DNA of 64,000 bases from an uncultured Bacteroidales bacterium. Lineage in GTDB: Bacteria; Bacteroidota; Bacteroidia; Bacteroidales; SZUA-534. The DNA is taken from positions 1 through 64,000 of the forward strand of contig CADASL010000006.1 of the NCBI GenBank assembly GCA_902790595.1. Reading direction: 5' to 3'. Numbering within the stretch: the first letter of the stretch is position 1; the number at the start of each line of letters is the position of its first letter. Below, piece by piece: positions 50,539 through 58,771 of the stretch. A program made the translations under genes and the position numbers. Under the pieces are notes generated by a model, which was given only the letters and a program-made list of their open reading frames with translations, ran no database searches and was not told the DNA's origin.

Positions 50539-51378
50539 TTATTCTGCATACTTGTTTGCCTTTGTGAGCGTGTTGATGGTGTTGGTCTCGCCATCCTGCA
50601 GGTCGTAGGTGACTTTGATGAAGGCGGCGTCTTTCAGAAAATCAACGTGGCCAATCTCTATGCTGTTGATTTTTATGCCGATACGTTTCTCAAGGTCGGC
50701 AATCAGCTCGTCGCGTTTCTCGGGCACAATCATATCAATGCGGTCGTAGAGCACCAGTTTGGTGGTGGTGTGGTTGGCCGACACGGCTGTTTCGAGAATG
50801 GCTATCAGTATCACAATCAGCAGGTTGACAATCGCCAACACGGCAACATTTCCCAGCTCAAGCGCGTAGTGCGGTTTGGTGGCCACATCGACAACCTGAT
50901 AGAGCGACGCAAGGCCGTTGACAGCCGCAAGTGCAATAATGATAAACAGATAGGTCATTTCGCGGATTGGCACCGTCTCGGTGCGGTAGCGGATGACGCC
51001 GAAGATGGCGAACAAGCCGAGTGTCATTCCCACGCCCACCGACACGCTGCCCATCACGTAGAGCAGCGCCAGCATCGCCGACGAGAAAATCATAAAAGTG
51101 AAGTAGTAGTCGCGGCGGCGGCTCTTGCGGTAGTAGAAGAACTGCACCAGAATCCAGCACACAACAAGGTTGAGCAGGAAGCGGATGCCAAGCTCGCCGA
51201 GTTTCTGCTGCGTGGTCATCATTGCGTCGGTAATTGTCTGCACGTCAAATAGTTCGTCGTCAGGCTCGGGATTGCCGAAGTCGGCGAGAGCGGCAACATC
51301 GGTTGCGTCTTGTGCAAAGGTGCTCACGGTTGGGAACGCCAGCGCGAGCGACATCAGGATAACAAAAATTCTAATCAT
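50539..51378 (-). CDS. DUF4956 membrane protein
   Basis: This 279-residue protein has an apparent signal peptide or first helix (residues 1-22, cut after FAQ). Three or four membrane helices follow between about 60 and 195, including GVGMTLGLFAIFGVIRYRTE, a diagnostic DUF4956 segment. A C-terminal cytoplasmic alpha/beta domain (about 205-275) begins KLVLYDRIDMIVPEKRDEL. DUF4956 proteins occur next to VTC-domain proteins in many bacteria, as here, where the two genes overlap by eight bases. Their joint function is not established. A role in phosphate-polymer handling is inference. Confidence 0.88.
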   Translation of the reverse strand: MIRIFVILMSLALAFPTVSTFAQDATDVAALADFGNPEPDDELFDVQTITDAMMTTQQKLGELGIRFLLNLVVCWILVQFFYYRKSRRRDYYFTFMIFSSAMLALLYVMGSVSVGVGMTLGLFAIFGVIRYRTETVPIREMTYLFIIIALAAVNGLASLYQVVDVATKPHYALELGNVAVLAIVNLLIVILIAILETAVSANHTTTKLVLYDRIDMIVPEKRDELIADLEKRIGIKINSIEIGHVDFLKDAAFIKVTYDLQDGETNTINTLTKANKYAE

Positions 51379-52177
51379 AACATTCTATTTTTGAGTTTAT
51401 TACTTTTTCAATTCGTCGTATTTTCTTTTTGAATCGGTTCGATTTCACATTCGGATTGGTGATGGTGGTGCCGATGCAGTATTTGCTCATCCGCGTCGGT
51501 TTCACTCTGTGGTTCAGTAAGATGCGTTTCATCTGCGAATCGGCGCGGCCGTCCTGCTTCAGCTCAATGATGACGGCGTTCTTCAGCGATGACTTCAGCC
51601 CCGTGGTGTGGTTCACAAACCGCAGATTGGTGTCGATGGTCAGGCGCTCGGTTTTGGCGGCGTTCACCAGCGTTATGCGGTTGAAGATGGTTTCCATCTG
51701 CGGCACAATGTCGTTGACGGTGAAGGACGAGTTGTTTGCCAGAAAATCGGCTGCGGCCGCGTTGCCGCGGAAATCGAAGAACAGGCTGTTGTCGATTTCG
51801 GTGCGCTTCTTCTTGGTGCGCTTCTTGTTATTCTTGTGCTTGATTTCCAAAAATGTCTGACCTGAAGCAACATACACTCGCGTGCGCACCTTCTGCCGCA
51901 CCATCCGGCGGTTGTGGTGGTCGAGAAACATCCGCAACTCAGGCGTGTCGTAATACATACTGTTATAGGGACTTACCTTCTTGCCTTCAACCACAAGCGC
52001 ACGGTAGCCTTCGGCGTGTGCGTCGCGCAGAATGGCCAGCAACACATCTTCGTTGGTCAGATATTTCGAGTCGATGCGGTTCATCAGCTTAATCGAGTCC
52101 ATCTCAGGCAGAGTGATGGGCTCGATGGCGCGCACTTCGTCGGTCGATTCCAAGTCGATATGTTGGTTAGTTGGCAT
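51371..52177 (-). CDS. VTC domain protein (polyphosphate polymerase-like)
   Basis: This 268-residue protein has the CYTH-like tunnel fold of the VTC catalytic domain, which in yeast Vtc4 makes polyphosphate from ATP. Visible landmarks are LMNRIDSKYLT, SMYYDTPELRMF, the long basic strand KHKNNKKRTKKKRTE, and VIIELKQDGRA with the acidic metal-binding residues near the end. No membrane helix is seen, so it is cytoplasmic and may dock on the DUF4956 protein. The ATG at 52177 lies 10 bases inside the end of the preceding gene; a TTG at 52195 is the alternative. Confidence 0.88.
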   Translation of the reverse strand: MPTNQHIDLESTDEVRAIEPITLPEMDSIKLMNRIDSKYLTNEDVLLAILRDAHAEGYRALVVEGKKVSPYNSMYYDTPELRMFLDHHNRRMVRQKVRTRVYVASGQTFLEIKHKNNKKRTKKKRTEIDNSLFFDFRGNAAAADFLANNSSFTVNDIVPQMETIFNRITLVNAAKTERLTIDTNLRFVNHTTGLKSSLKNAVIIELKQDGRADSQMKRILLNHRVKPTRMSKYCIGTTITNPNVKSNRFKKKIRRIEKVINSKIECYD

Positions 52178-52583
52178 CTTCGGCGATGTATTCAAAGATT
52201 TTTGTCACCAGCAGCTTGCCTTTGGCGTCGTAGGTGCATTGTGTCTTCTTGCGCCCGAACTCGTTGTATTCGTATGTTTTATAGGTCTGCAAGCGGTTGT
52301 GATTGTCATAAACAAGTTCCTTTGTGACCTTTCCTGCGGCGTTATACTCAAAACGTTTGCGCCACTTCACGCCGTTGGGGCTGTACTCAATTTCTTCAAT
52401 TTTTCGGCCGTCGGAATTGTAGGTGGTTGTGTGGTCCAGAATCTGCGCGTTGGTCTTCACATCGGTGTTCCACTCTTTGATCACAAGGTTTTTCTTGTTG
52501 ATTTTCTGCGTCGGTTGGTCCTGTGCGCCTGCCATTCCGGCCGCACCGGCCATCATTGCCAACAAAAGAATTATTTTCTTCAT
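52167..52583 (-). CDS. Secreted YD-repeat-like protein of unknown function
   Basis: This 138-residue exported protein has a signal peptide (MKKIILLLAMMAGAAGMAGA, cut near residue 20). The mature part is built from short strands of RHS/toxin_YD type or MORN-like antitoxin style, for example TTYNSDGRKIEEIEYSPNG, RFEYNAAGKVTKELVYDNHN and YNEFGRKKTQCTYDAKG. It is the first gene of the operon with VTC, DUF4956 and DUF2490, and its end overlaps the VTC gene. No known function; it may be a periplasmic partner of the operon. Confidence 0.78.
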   Translation of the reverse strand: MKKIILLLAMMAGAAGMAGAQDQPTQKINKKNLVIKEWNTDVKTNAQILDHTTTYNSDGRKIEEIEYSPNGVKWRKRFEYNAAGKVTKELVYDNHNRLQTYKTYEYNEFGRKKTQCTYDAKGKLLVTKIFEYIAEDAN

Positions 52584-53021
52584 AACACGTTTAATATCAT
52601 TTATTTGGATTGCTGTTGATTTCGCAAATCATCGCGCCAAGCGACAATGGCGGGAATCGCAAATCCAATTCCGTTGCAAATAACGTTTTTTTAAGTGAAA
52701 AAATGTTGCCGGAAGCACTTTTTTTGCCGCCTGCACAGCCGTATTATATAACGGAGCCGATTAATCAGCGGTTTGGCGCTTATTTGCCGATGATTGGTGG
52801 CGATGGGAGTGGCGAATGGGCAAGAATCTGTGCAAATCGGGAATAATGAAATATTTTGAAAACTTTTTCTGCAATAAGCATAACTATTTGATAAAAAATG
52901 TAATATAAGGGTTTGTATTGTGATGCTGTTTTAATCGGACTCCGGCAGCTGCAATGCTTGTTGAAACAAGAAGTCCGAGGTAACAAGCCGGAATAAATGT
53001 CTGGCAAAAAACTATGTAAAG
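52584..53021. other. 438-base gap with a structured leader at its right end
   Basis: No gene is supported. Most of it shows nothing recognisable. The right end carries a nested hairpin (52935-52978) ahead of the barrel protein gene. Confidence 0.6.
52935..52978 (+). other. Nested hairpin in the 5' leader of the barrel protein gene
   Basis: TCGGACT (52935-52941) pairs with AGTCCGA (52972-52978) and encloses a second stem CTTGTT (52957-52962) with AACAAG (52965-52970). It lies 43 bases before the ATG at 53022 and has no T-run, so it is not a terminator. Confidence 0.5.
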
Positions 53022-53726
53022 ATGAAGAAAGTAACTGTATTTATGGCATTTTGCGTTTTCGCAATGGTGGCTTGTCCGCAAATTGTTGAGGCACAATCGG
53101 AAAATGAGCCACAAGAATTCTATTCGCTTGAGATGTACTACGCCCCGTCGCAGTATATTTATACCGGTTCCGACCTCACCATAGAAGATGAGGAACCATT
53201 CAAGCAGACAGGTTTGGGAATTTCGATAAACAAACCGCTGTCGAAGACCATACACCTCTATCTGAACTATGGTGTGGGATTTGTTTTGTCGAATTACAAG
53301 CACGAGGAGAAAGTTGAACTTCTTGGCCACTCGAATTTGAACCAGTCTACCGAGTATCTGTATTTCTCGGGAATATACAAGGTCAATGTTGGATATCTAA
53401 TCCGAATACCCAGCACCACGATTGCTTTCTTCCCATACGTGGGAGCTTACGCTCGTGCTCACATAGGTGGAAAATGCTATTTGGAATACCCTTCAGTTGA
53501 TATGGAGAAGCGTCAGATTTATCAGGCGAAAACCGACTTTTCGCTTTTCACCGAGTCCAATCAGAACGATAATCCTTGGAACCGTTTTGAACTCGGCGGC
53601 AACATCGGCGTGAAGGCCTACTTTGGCGCGTTTATGGTGGGTGTTACCTATGGCACAACGTTCAACGACCTCACTGACGACACCCGTGTCACGGAAACAC
53701 GTTTGTCGGCGGGATTCAGGTTCTAG
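53022..53726 (+). CDS. Outer-membrane beta-barrel protein, unknown function
   Basis: This 234-residue exported protein has a signal peptide (MKKVTVFMAFCVFAMVACPQ, cut after VEAQ near residue 25). Alternating strands such as IHLYLNYGVGFVL, NVGYLIRIP, FFPYVGAYARAHIGG and FELGGNIGVKAYFGAFMVGV suggest a small 8-10-stranded barrel. The C-terminal RLSAGFRF ends in phenylalanine, the signal for insertion by BamA. No specific family was recognised. The gene stands alone and is followed by a terminator shared with the tRNA. Confidence 0.78.
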   Translation: MKKVTVFMAFCVFAMVACPQIVEAQSENEPQEFYSLEMYYAPSQYIYTGSDLTIEDEEPFKQTGLGISINKPLSKTIHLYLNYGVGFVLSNYKHEEKVELLGHSNLNQSTEYLYFSGIYKVNVGYLIRIPSTTIAFFPYVGAYARAHIGGKCYLEYPSVDMEKRQIYQAKTDFSLFTESNQNDNPWNRFELGGNIGVKAYFGAFMVGVTYGTTFNDLTDDTRVTETRLSAGFRF

Positions 53727-53809
53727 GTGAGCAGTCGCACTTTTTAAAACGGGCCAGTCGCAAATTTGGAACGGAAATAAGGCTTTTTTAAGTTGTTTTT
53801 GGAGAAATG

Positions 53810-53846
53810 AAAAACCCTAACTCGCTAAAAGTTAGGGTTTTGATTT
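53810..53846. terminator. Bidirectional terminator between the barrel gene and tRNA-Ser
   Basis: AAACCCTAAC (53812-53821) pairs with GTTAGGGTTT (53831-53840), with A-rich sequence on the left and T-rich on the right. Confidence 0.82.
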
Positions 53847-53864
53847 TTAGTTTTGTAGTCGCTG

Positions 53865-53949
53865 CGGAGAGAGAGGGATTCGAACCCCCGGTGCCTCTCA
53901 GCACGCCGGTTTTCAAGACCGGTGCAATCGACCACTCTGCCATCTCTCC
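53865..53949 (-). tRNA. tRNA-Ser (anticodon TGA)
   Basis: On the minus strand the acceptor arms GGAGAGA and TCTCTCC pair and G is the discriminator base. The anticodon loop CTTGAAA gives anticodon TGA. A long variable arm (GTGCTGAGAGGCAC) marks it as a class II serine tRNA, and the T arm contains GGTTCGAATCC. CCA is not encoded. Confidence 0.95.
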
Positions 53950-54069
53950 GGCGACAAAAGTAGAAAAAAGTTAATTCCGCACAACACGGTCGCGCAAAAA
54001 ACGAAATTTATTTTCGAGCCGTGAACCATACCTATTATATATATGGTTTAAGGTGGGAGAGAGGCGCCC

Positions 54070-55035
54070 TTATTCCGCCTTTTTTGCACTCACTTTCAGC
54101 ACGTTCCGTTTGCAGGCGCTCACGCAACGTTCGCACAAGATGCACTGCGCGTTTTTAATCTTCTCAACGTTCCGCACCGATTCCTTTACATCGATGAGCA
54201 TAGGGCAGGCTTGCGAACAGGCGCCGCATTGGGTGCAGTCGGCTGATTTTACGGGTGTTATCTTGAAAATAGAGAAGCGGTAGAGCAGACTCGAAATTGT
54301 CATAAACGGGCAGAGAAGGCGGCAGTAGGCGCGGCTTCCACAGAGCATTGTCAGAAGGTAGCCGCCACCAATAATGAACAGATTTTCAGCCACAATCCAT
54401 TTTTTGCGCAGCAGTTCGTTCTCGTCGCCTGCGGGATTGGTGAAATAGTGCGCCACGGCGAAAGCCATCGCCACAATCAAGAGCAGATAAGCCCACGCCA
54501 GCCACGGTTTGCGCTTGATGTTTCGGCCGTTTTTGCGGTTGGTAATCTCAAAAATGGCGCCGTCCCAACAGGCGCGCGAGCAAAAAGCATTGCCGAACAC
54601 AAACGGAATTATCAACCGAGCGATTATCAGTTGGATGAGCGCGCCCGTGACCACGCCTGCCTGAAAATCGAAGAAAATCTGCTCGAACTGGAAATTTACA
54701 CCAAACACAAAGCCCAACATTATCAGCAAGATACCGCCTACAATAATTTGCACAAGGCGGCGCATCGGCTGGCGCAGACGCGGGTTGTTGATAACCAAAA
54801 TGCGGGTTACAAGTTCGGTGGTGCCAATTCCGTTGAATAGAGCAAAGTAGCGAATGTCGCGTATCGCCCATACAATCAGTCCGATAAGCGTGAAGATTGC
54901 GTAGGTGGCAATTGGAACGCTGTATTTTTTCAGCCAACTTGTTCCGCCGCTACTCTTCGGTGCTGTCAGATTGCTTTTCAATATCTTCAGAATCTTCAGA
55001 ATCAGACGATTGCGGAACGGCCTTAAGCAGTTCAA
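54070..55035 (-). CDS. NapH/CcoG-like 4Fe-4S membrane protein
   Basis: This protein of up to 321 residues has about five membrane helices (VPIATYAIFTLIGLIVW, IIVGGILLIMLGFVFG and others). It carries the NapH-type cysteine pairs FCSRACWDG and AYCRLLCPF, and a C-terminal ferredoxin domain with CTQCGACSQACPM and CILCERCVSACKRN for two 4Fe-4S clusters. It should pass electrons at the inner membrane. No ATG is available: the frame starts with TTG at 55035, and the next candidates are TTG at 54981 and CTG near 54933. The 5' part overlaps the FKBP gene in another frame, so the true start is uncertain and translation is probably coupled. Confidence 0.85.
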   Translation of the reverse strand: MNCLRPFRNRLILKILKILKSNLTAPKSSGGTSWLKKYSVPIATYAIFTLIGLIVWAIRDIRYFALFNGIGTTELVTRILVINNPRLRQPMRRLVQIIVGGILLIMLGFVFGVNFQFEQIFFDFQAGVVTGALIQLIIARLIIPFVFGNAFCSRACWDGAIFEITNRKNGRNIKRKPWLAWAYLLLIVAMAFAVAHYFTNPAGDENELLRKKWIVAENLFIIGGGYLLTMLCGSRAYCRLLCPFMTISSLLYRFSIFKITPVKSADCTQCGACSQACPMLIDVKESVRNVEKIKNAQCILCERCVSACKRNVLKVSAKKAE

Positions 55036-55888
55036 CTTCGTAAATCACGGTGGTGAACGGCGGCACAATGCCCGTTGATGAGCCTTTCTCGCCCCACGCC
55101 AAGTCCGACGGCAGAATCACCAACGCCCGCTGTCCTTCGCGCATACGGCCAATGGCGTCCTCAAGTCCTGGAATTACCTGAAGTTCAGTGCCATAGACAA
55201 ATTCGAATGGCTGGTTGCGTTTCACTGTTGAGTCGAAGAATCGGCCGTTCAGGAATCGGCCTTCGTAGTTAACTGTCACAATATCACCATATTCAACAGG
55301 CTTTCCCGAGCCGTTGGCAAGGCTGATGAAGTACATTCCCGACTCGGTCGGCTCAACCTCAATTTTCTCTTTTTCGATGAAATTGTGAAGTACAAGTTTC
55401 TCATATTCACCGAAATCCTCAATCCATTTCAAAAATTCCTCTTTGTCGCGGCGATATTGGTCTTCGGTGCGGATGTCGTCCATACGGATGTCGATTTTCA
55501 TCTTGTCGCCTTTCTTTATGAACGACGGCATCTGGCATTGCAATGTTTTTTGGAAGAAGTTTTCGGCATCGATGATGAACGATGCGCTGTCGCCTGCCGA
55601 CATCATCAGAAAGCAGACGTCAATCGAGCCATCGAACTCTGGTTCAGTGAGTTGGAACGTGCGGTTGCCGACAAAAAACGTCGAGTCGCTCATTGTCGAG
55701 TAGCAGAGTTGGCAGGTCACATAGTCGCCTGCATTGGGTGGGCACACGGTGTCGCCAATCACAATCAACTTGTAGAGCACGCCATTTTTGCGCGAGTAGC
55801 CGTCGTGGCCGCCCGAACAAGCGGCAAACGCAAGCCCAACGGCCATTGCAGTAATCCATACCGATTTGATTTTCAATTTCTTAAACAT
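54950..55888 (-). CDS. FKBP-type peptidyl-prolyl isomerase lipoprotein
   Basis: This 312-residue lipoprotein has lipobox FAAC with Cys24. It has two FKBP-like units: a degenerate one (about 40-155, with VGNRTFQLTEP) and a complete C-terminal one (about 190-295) with GDIVTVNYEGRFLNGRFFDS, FVYGTELQVIPGLEDAI and GIVPPFTTVIYEVELL. It should help fold exported proteins on the periplasmic side. The acidic tail (SSDSEDSEDIE) is low-complexity. It follows the GldI-like gene after 16 bases. Confidence 0.9.
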   Translation of the reverse strand: MFKKLKIKSVWITAMAVGLAFAACSGGHDGYSRKNGVLYKLIVIGDTVCPPNAGDYVTCQLCYSTMSDSTFFVGNRTFQLTEPEFDGSIDVCFLMMSAGDSASFIIDAENFFQKTLQCQMPSFIKKGDKMKIDIRMDDIRTEDQYRRDKEEFLKWIEDFGEYEKLVLHNFIEKEKIEVEPTESGMYFISLANGSGKPVEYGDIVTVNYEGRFLNGRFFDSTVKRNQPFEFVYGTELQVIPGLEDAIGRMREGQRALVILPSDLAWGEKGSSTGIVPPFTTVIYEVELLKAVPQSSDSEDSEDIEKQSDSTEE

Positions 55889-55904
55889 TGCAATATGTTT
55901 TCAG

Positions 55905-56420
55905 TTAGTGGTTGGTTAAGTTAAGCAATTCTACTTGATAAACGATAGTCGAGCGGGGTGGAATTTTATCATTGTCGCCTGGAAGGCCGTGGGCAAGGTG
56001 TGGCGGCATTATGAACCGCGCCTTGTCGCCGCAGCGCATTAGCAAAATTCCCTCTTCGAGCCCCGACTCAACGCCGCCCTGACCAATCAGGAACGTTTTT
56101 TCGCCCGTGCTGTCCGATGAGTAGCAGAGCGTTCCGTCGAGCAGCGATACGGTGTATTTCAGGCTGGCAATCAATCCGTTGCGTGCGCTATCACCTGTGC
56201 CGTGCTCGTAAATCTGATACCAAAGTCCCGTTTCGGTGGTGCTCATTTCCCATTGGTGGCGTTCGGCGAAAGCCTCAATCCGTTCCTTGTCGATGGTCAC
56301 AAGCCCCTTGTTGGCCCGAATCAGGCTCTCTTTGCTCATTGGCACGCCCTTCTGGTCGGTTTTGTTGCAGCCCGCCGCAGCGGCCGCCAAAGCAATCAAT
56401 ATGGCGCACGCGGCTCTCAT
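55905..56420 (-). CDS. gldI: GldI-like FKBP lipoprotein
   Basis: This 171-residue lipoprotein has lipobox AAAGC with Cys18 and one FKBP-type domain (about 75-170): IASLKYTVSLLDGTLCYSSD, GQGGVESGLEEGILLM, LAHGLPGDNDKIPPRSTIVY. The size and the position next to nrnA match gldI, which Flavobacterium johnsoniae needs for gliding and type IX secretion. The window also contains a T9SS cargo gene, so a role in that export path is reasonable. It overlaps nrnA by four bases. Confidence 0.82.
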   Translation of the reverse strand: MRAACAILIALAAAAAGCNKTDQKGVPMSKESLIRANKGLVTIDKERIEAFAERHQWEMSTTETGLWYQIYEHGTGDSARNGLIASLKYTVSLLDGTLCYSSDSTGEKTFLIGQGGVESGLEEGILLMRCGDKARFIMPPHLAHGLPGDNDKIPPRSTIVYQVELLNLTNH

Positions 56421-57442
56421 TTTTCCAAATATTGCTCATATTCAGGCAGAACCTTCTCAAAATAGTAGATGGTTTTGCCGATGGTTTTGTGGAACTCGCC
56501 GCCCGCCGCGTTCAGGTGGCCGCCGCCGCTGAAACGTTCGGCCGCCACTTTGTTTGCGGGGAACGAGCCGCGCGAGCGGAACGAGCATTTGGTCAGGCCG
56601 TCTTTTTCGGTGAAAAGCGCCGAAAAGTTGATTCCGTCAATCGTAAGTGGGTAATTTACAAGCCCTTCGGTGTCGCCCTGCTGATTGTTGAAATCCTCAA
56701 GTTCCTTCTTTGTGAGCCAAATGTAAGCCGTCTGATATTTCGGAATCACCTTCATTTTTTTGTACAGACTGAAGCCCAAAAGCCGCAGCCGTGTTTCAGA
56801 GAAGTGATTGAAAACGTGGTCGATAATCTGGTCCTTCTCGATTTTCGATTCGAGCAGGCAGGCAATGATTCGGAACACGTTCGGCGATGACGAGTTGTAG
56901 TTGAAGCAGCCCGTGTCGGTCATTATGCCCGTGAAGATGCAGGTGGCCACTGTGGTGTCGAGCACGTCGGTGCCTTCGAGTTCTGTAAGTAGTTCATACA
57001 CAAGTTCCGACGTGCTGCTCGCCTCGGGGCGGCTGTAGGCCACGTCGGTGCGGATTTCAGGAAACGGATGGTGGTCAATCAGCACGCGTTTGGCCGCGCT
57101 GGCGTCGAAACTCTTCACCGCGTCGCCCATTCGGGTTGGGCTGTTGAAGTCGGCCATAATCAGCAGTTCGGCGTCGGCAATAATCTTGTCGGCCTCTTCG
57201 GTCTGCGTCTTGTAGGTCACGATTTCGTCCACGCCTGGCAGCCATTTCAGGTTCTGCGGCATAAGGTCGGGCAGAATGAAACGCGCGTCTTTACCTTTGT
57301 TTTTCAGATAGTTATATAGCGCCAATCCCGACCCCACAGCGTCGCCGTCGGGGTTTTTGTGCGATGTGATTACAATTCGGTTCGTGCTGTCAATCAGTCG
57401 GTTGACCTCATTCACAAAATCGTTGCTAATGTATTTTTCCAA
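56417..57442 (-). CDS. nrnA: DHH-family phosphoesterase (oligoribonuclease/pAp phosphatase)
   Basis: This 341-residue DHH-DHHA1 protein should degrade nanoRNAs or pApA and dephosphorylate 3'-phosphoadenosine-5'-phosphate. The metal sites are SHKNPDGDAVGS (near 28-38), MADFNSPTRMG and LIDHHPFPEI (the DHH motif). The C-terminal DHHA1 part ends with RFSGGGHLNAAGGEF, the GGGH substrate loop. It lies 18 bases after murA and overlaps the gldI-like gene. Confidence 0.93.
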   Translation of the reverse strand: MEKYISNDFVNEVNRLIDSTNRIVITSHKNPDGDAVGSGLALYNYLKNKGKDARFILPDLMPQNLKWLPGVDEIVTYKTQTEEADKIIADAELLIMADFNSPTRMGDAVKSFDASAAKRVLIDHHPFPEIRTDVAYSRPEASSTSELVYELLTELEGTDVLDTTVATCIFTGIMTDTGCFNYNSSSPNVFRIIACLLESKIEKDQIIDHVFNHFSETRLRLLGFSLYKKMKVIPKYQTAYIWLTKKELEDFNNQQGDTEGLVNYPLTIDGINFSALFTEKDGLTKCSFRSRGSFPANKVAAERFSGGGHLNAAGGEFHKTIGKTIYYFEKVLPEYEQYLEK

Positions 57443-57460
57443 AACAGTTGTTTTTGAGTT

Positions 57461-58771
57461 TTACAATCTGATGATGTTTCCGCCTAAAGCGTTGATTCGC
57501 AGGTCGATGTCTTCATATCCGCGGTCAATTTGGTCGATGTTGTCGATGACCGACGTGCCCTTGGCCGAGAGCGCCGCAATGAGCATTGCCATACCTGCGC
57601 GGATGTCGGGGCTGGTCATATTGATGCCCTTCAGGCGGTGCTTGTTGTTCAGTCCGATGACGGTGGCGCGGTGCGGGTCGCAAAGGATTATCTGCGCGCC
57701 CATATCTATCAGTTTATCAACAAAAAACAGTCGGCTCTCGAACATTTTCTGATGGAAAAGCACGCTGCCGTTGGCCTGCGTTGCCACCACCAAAAGCACG
57801 CTCAAAAGGTCGGGGGTGAGCCCTGGCCACGGCGCGTCGTCGATGGTGAGTATCGAGCCGTCGATAAATGTCTCAATTTCATAATGTTCCTGCGCGGGAA
57901 TGAACAGGTCGTCGCCCCGCAGTTCCATTTGAATGCCCAACCGCTGGAACGCCCGCGGAATGATGCCTAAATTCTGATACGATACATTGTTGATTGTCAG
58001 TGCCGAACGCGTCATTGCGGCCAAGCCGATGAAACTGCCAATCTCAATCATATCGGGCAGGATGGTGTGGTCGCAGCCGTTGAGCGACGTCACGCCCTCA
58101 ATGGTGAGCAGGTTCGACCCGATGCCCGAAATGCGCGCGCCCATTTTGTTCAGCATTTTGCAAAGTTGCTGAATATAAGGCTCGCACGCGGCGTTGTAGA
58201 TGGTGGTTGTGCCTTGCGCCATTACGGCCGTCAGAATAATGTTGGCCGTACCCGTCACCGACGCCTCGTCGAGCAGCATATATGTGCCTTTCAGGTTTTT
58301 ACCTTCAACGTTGTAGAATTTTCCGTCGGCGTTGTACTCGAATTTTGCGCCCAAATTCTGCAGGCCGATGAAGTGCGTGTCCAATCGGCGCCGACCGATT
58401 TTGTCGCCGCCTGGTTTGGGAATGTACGCCTTGCCGAACCTTGCCAACAGCGGTCCCACAAGCATTACCGAGCCGCGGATTTTGGCTGTTTTTTCGGCAA
58501 ACTCGCGCGATTGCAGATATTCGGGCTGGATGTTGTCGGCTTTGAATCGGCACGTGTGCTTGTCGATGTGCTCAACCGTGACGCCCATATCGGCAATGAT
58601 GTCGATGAGCGTGTTCACATCGCGGATGAACGGAATGTTACGGATAATGACTTCCTGGTCGGTGAGCAGAACAGCGCACAACACTTGCAGCGCCTCGTTT
58701 TTTGCACCCTGCGGCGTGATTGAGCCGCTGAGTTTGCAACTGCCGTTAATTTGGAATTTATTGACACTCAT
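57461..58771 (-). CDS. murA: UDP-GlcNAc 1-carboxyvinyltransferase with Asp at the active-site Cys position
   Basis: This 436-residue enzyme adds enolpyruvate to UDP-GlcNAc, the first committed step of peptidoglycan synthesis. ITPQGAKNEALQVL carries the conserved lysine K24. The flexible loop reads KPGGDKIGRRRLDTH, where E. coli has the PGGCAIG sequence. Asp123 thus replaces the cysteine that fosfomycin alkylates. C-to-D enzymes such as those of Chlamydia and Mycobacterium are active but resistant to fosfomycin. The C-terminal half (DAPWPGLTPDLLSVLLV, DIRAGMAMLIAALSAKG) is complete. It is the first gene of the murA-nrnA-gldI-FKBP-ferredoxin unit. Confidence 0.95.
   Translation of the reverse strand: MSVNKFQINGSCKLSGSITPQGAKNEALQVLCAVLLTDQEVIIRNIPFIRDVNTLIDIIADMGVTVEHIDKHTCRFKADNIQPEYLQSREFAEKTAKIRGSVMLVGPLLARFGKAYIPKPGGDKIGRRRLDTHFIGLQNLGAKFEYNADGKFYNVEGKNLKGTYMLLDEASVTGTANIILTAVMAQGTTTIYNAACEPYIQQLCKMLNKMGARISGIGSNLLTIEGVTSLNGCDHTILPDMIEIGSFIGLAAMTRSALTINNVSYQNLGIIPRAFQRLGIQMELRGDDLFIPAQEHYEIETFIDGSILTIDDAPWPGLTPDLLSVLLVVATQANGSVLFHQKMFESRLFFVDKLIDMGAQIILCDPHRATVIGLNNKHRLKGINMTSPDIRAGMAMLIAALSAKGTSVIDNIDQIDRGYEDIDLRINALGGNIIRL

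Noticed and set aside
52884..53330. A 148-codon minus-strand frame upstream of and overlapping the barrel protein gene
   Set aside because: It overlaps a gene with a signal peptide and barrel C-terminus, and itself shows no domain or start context.
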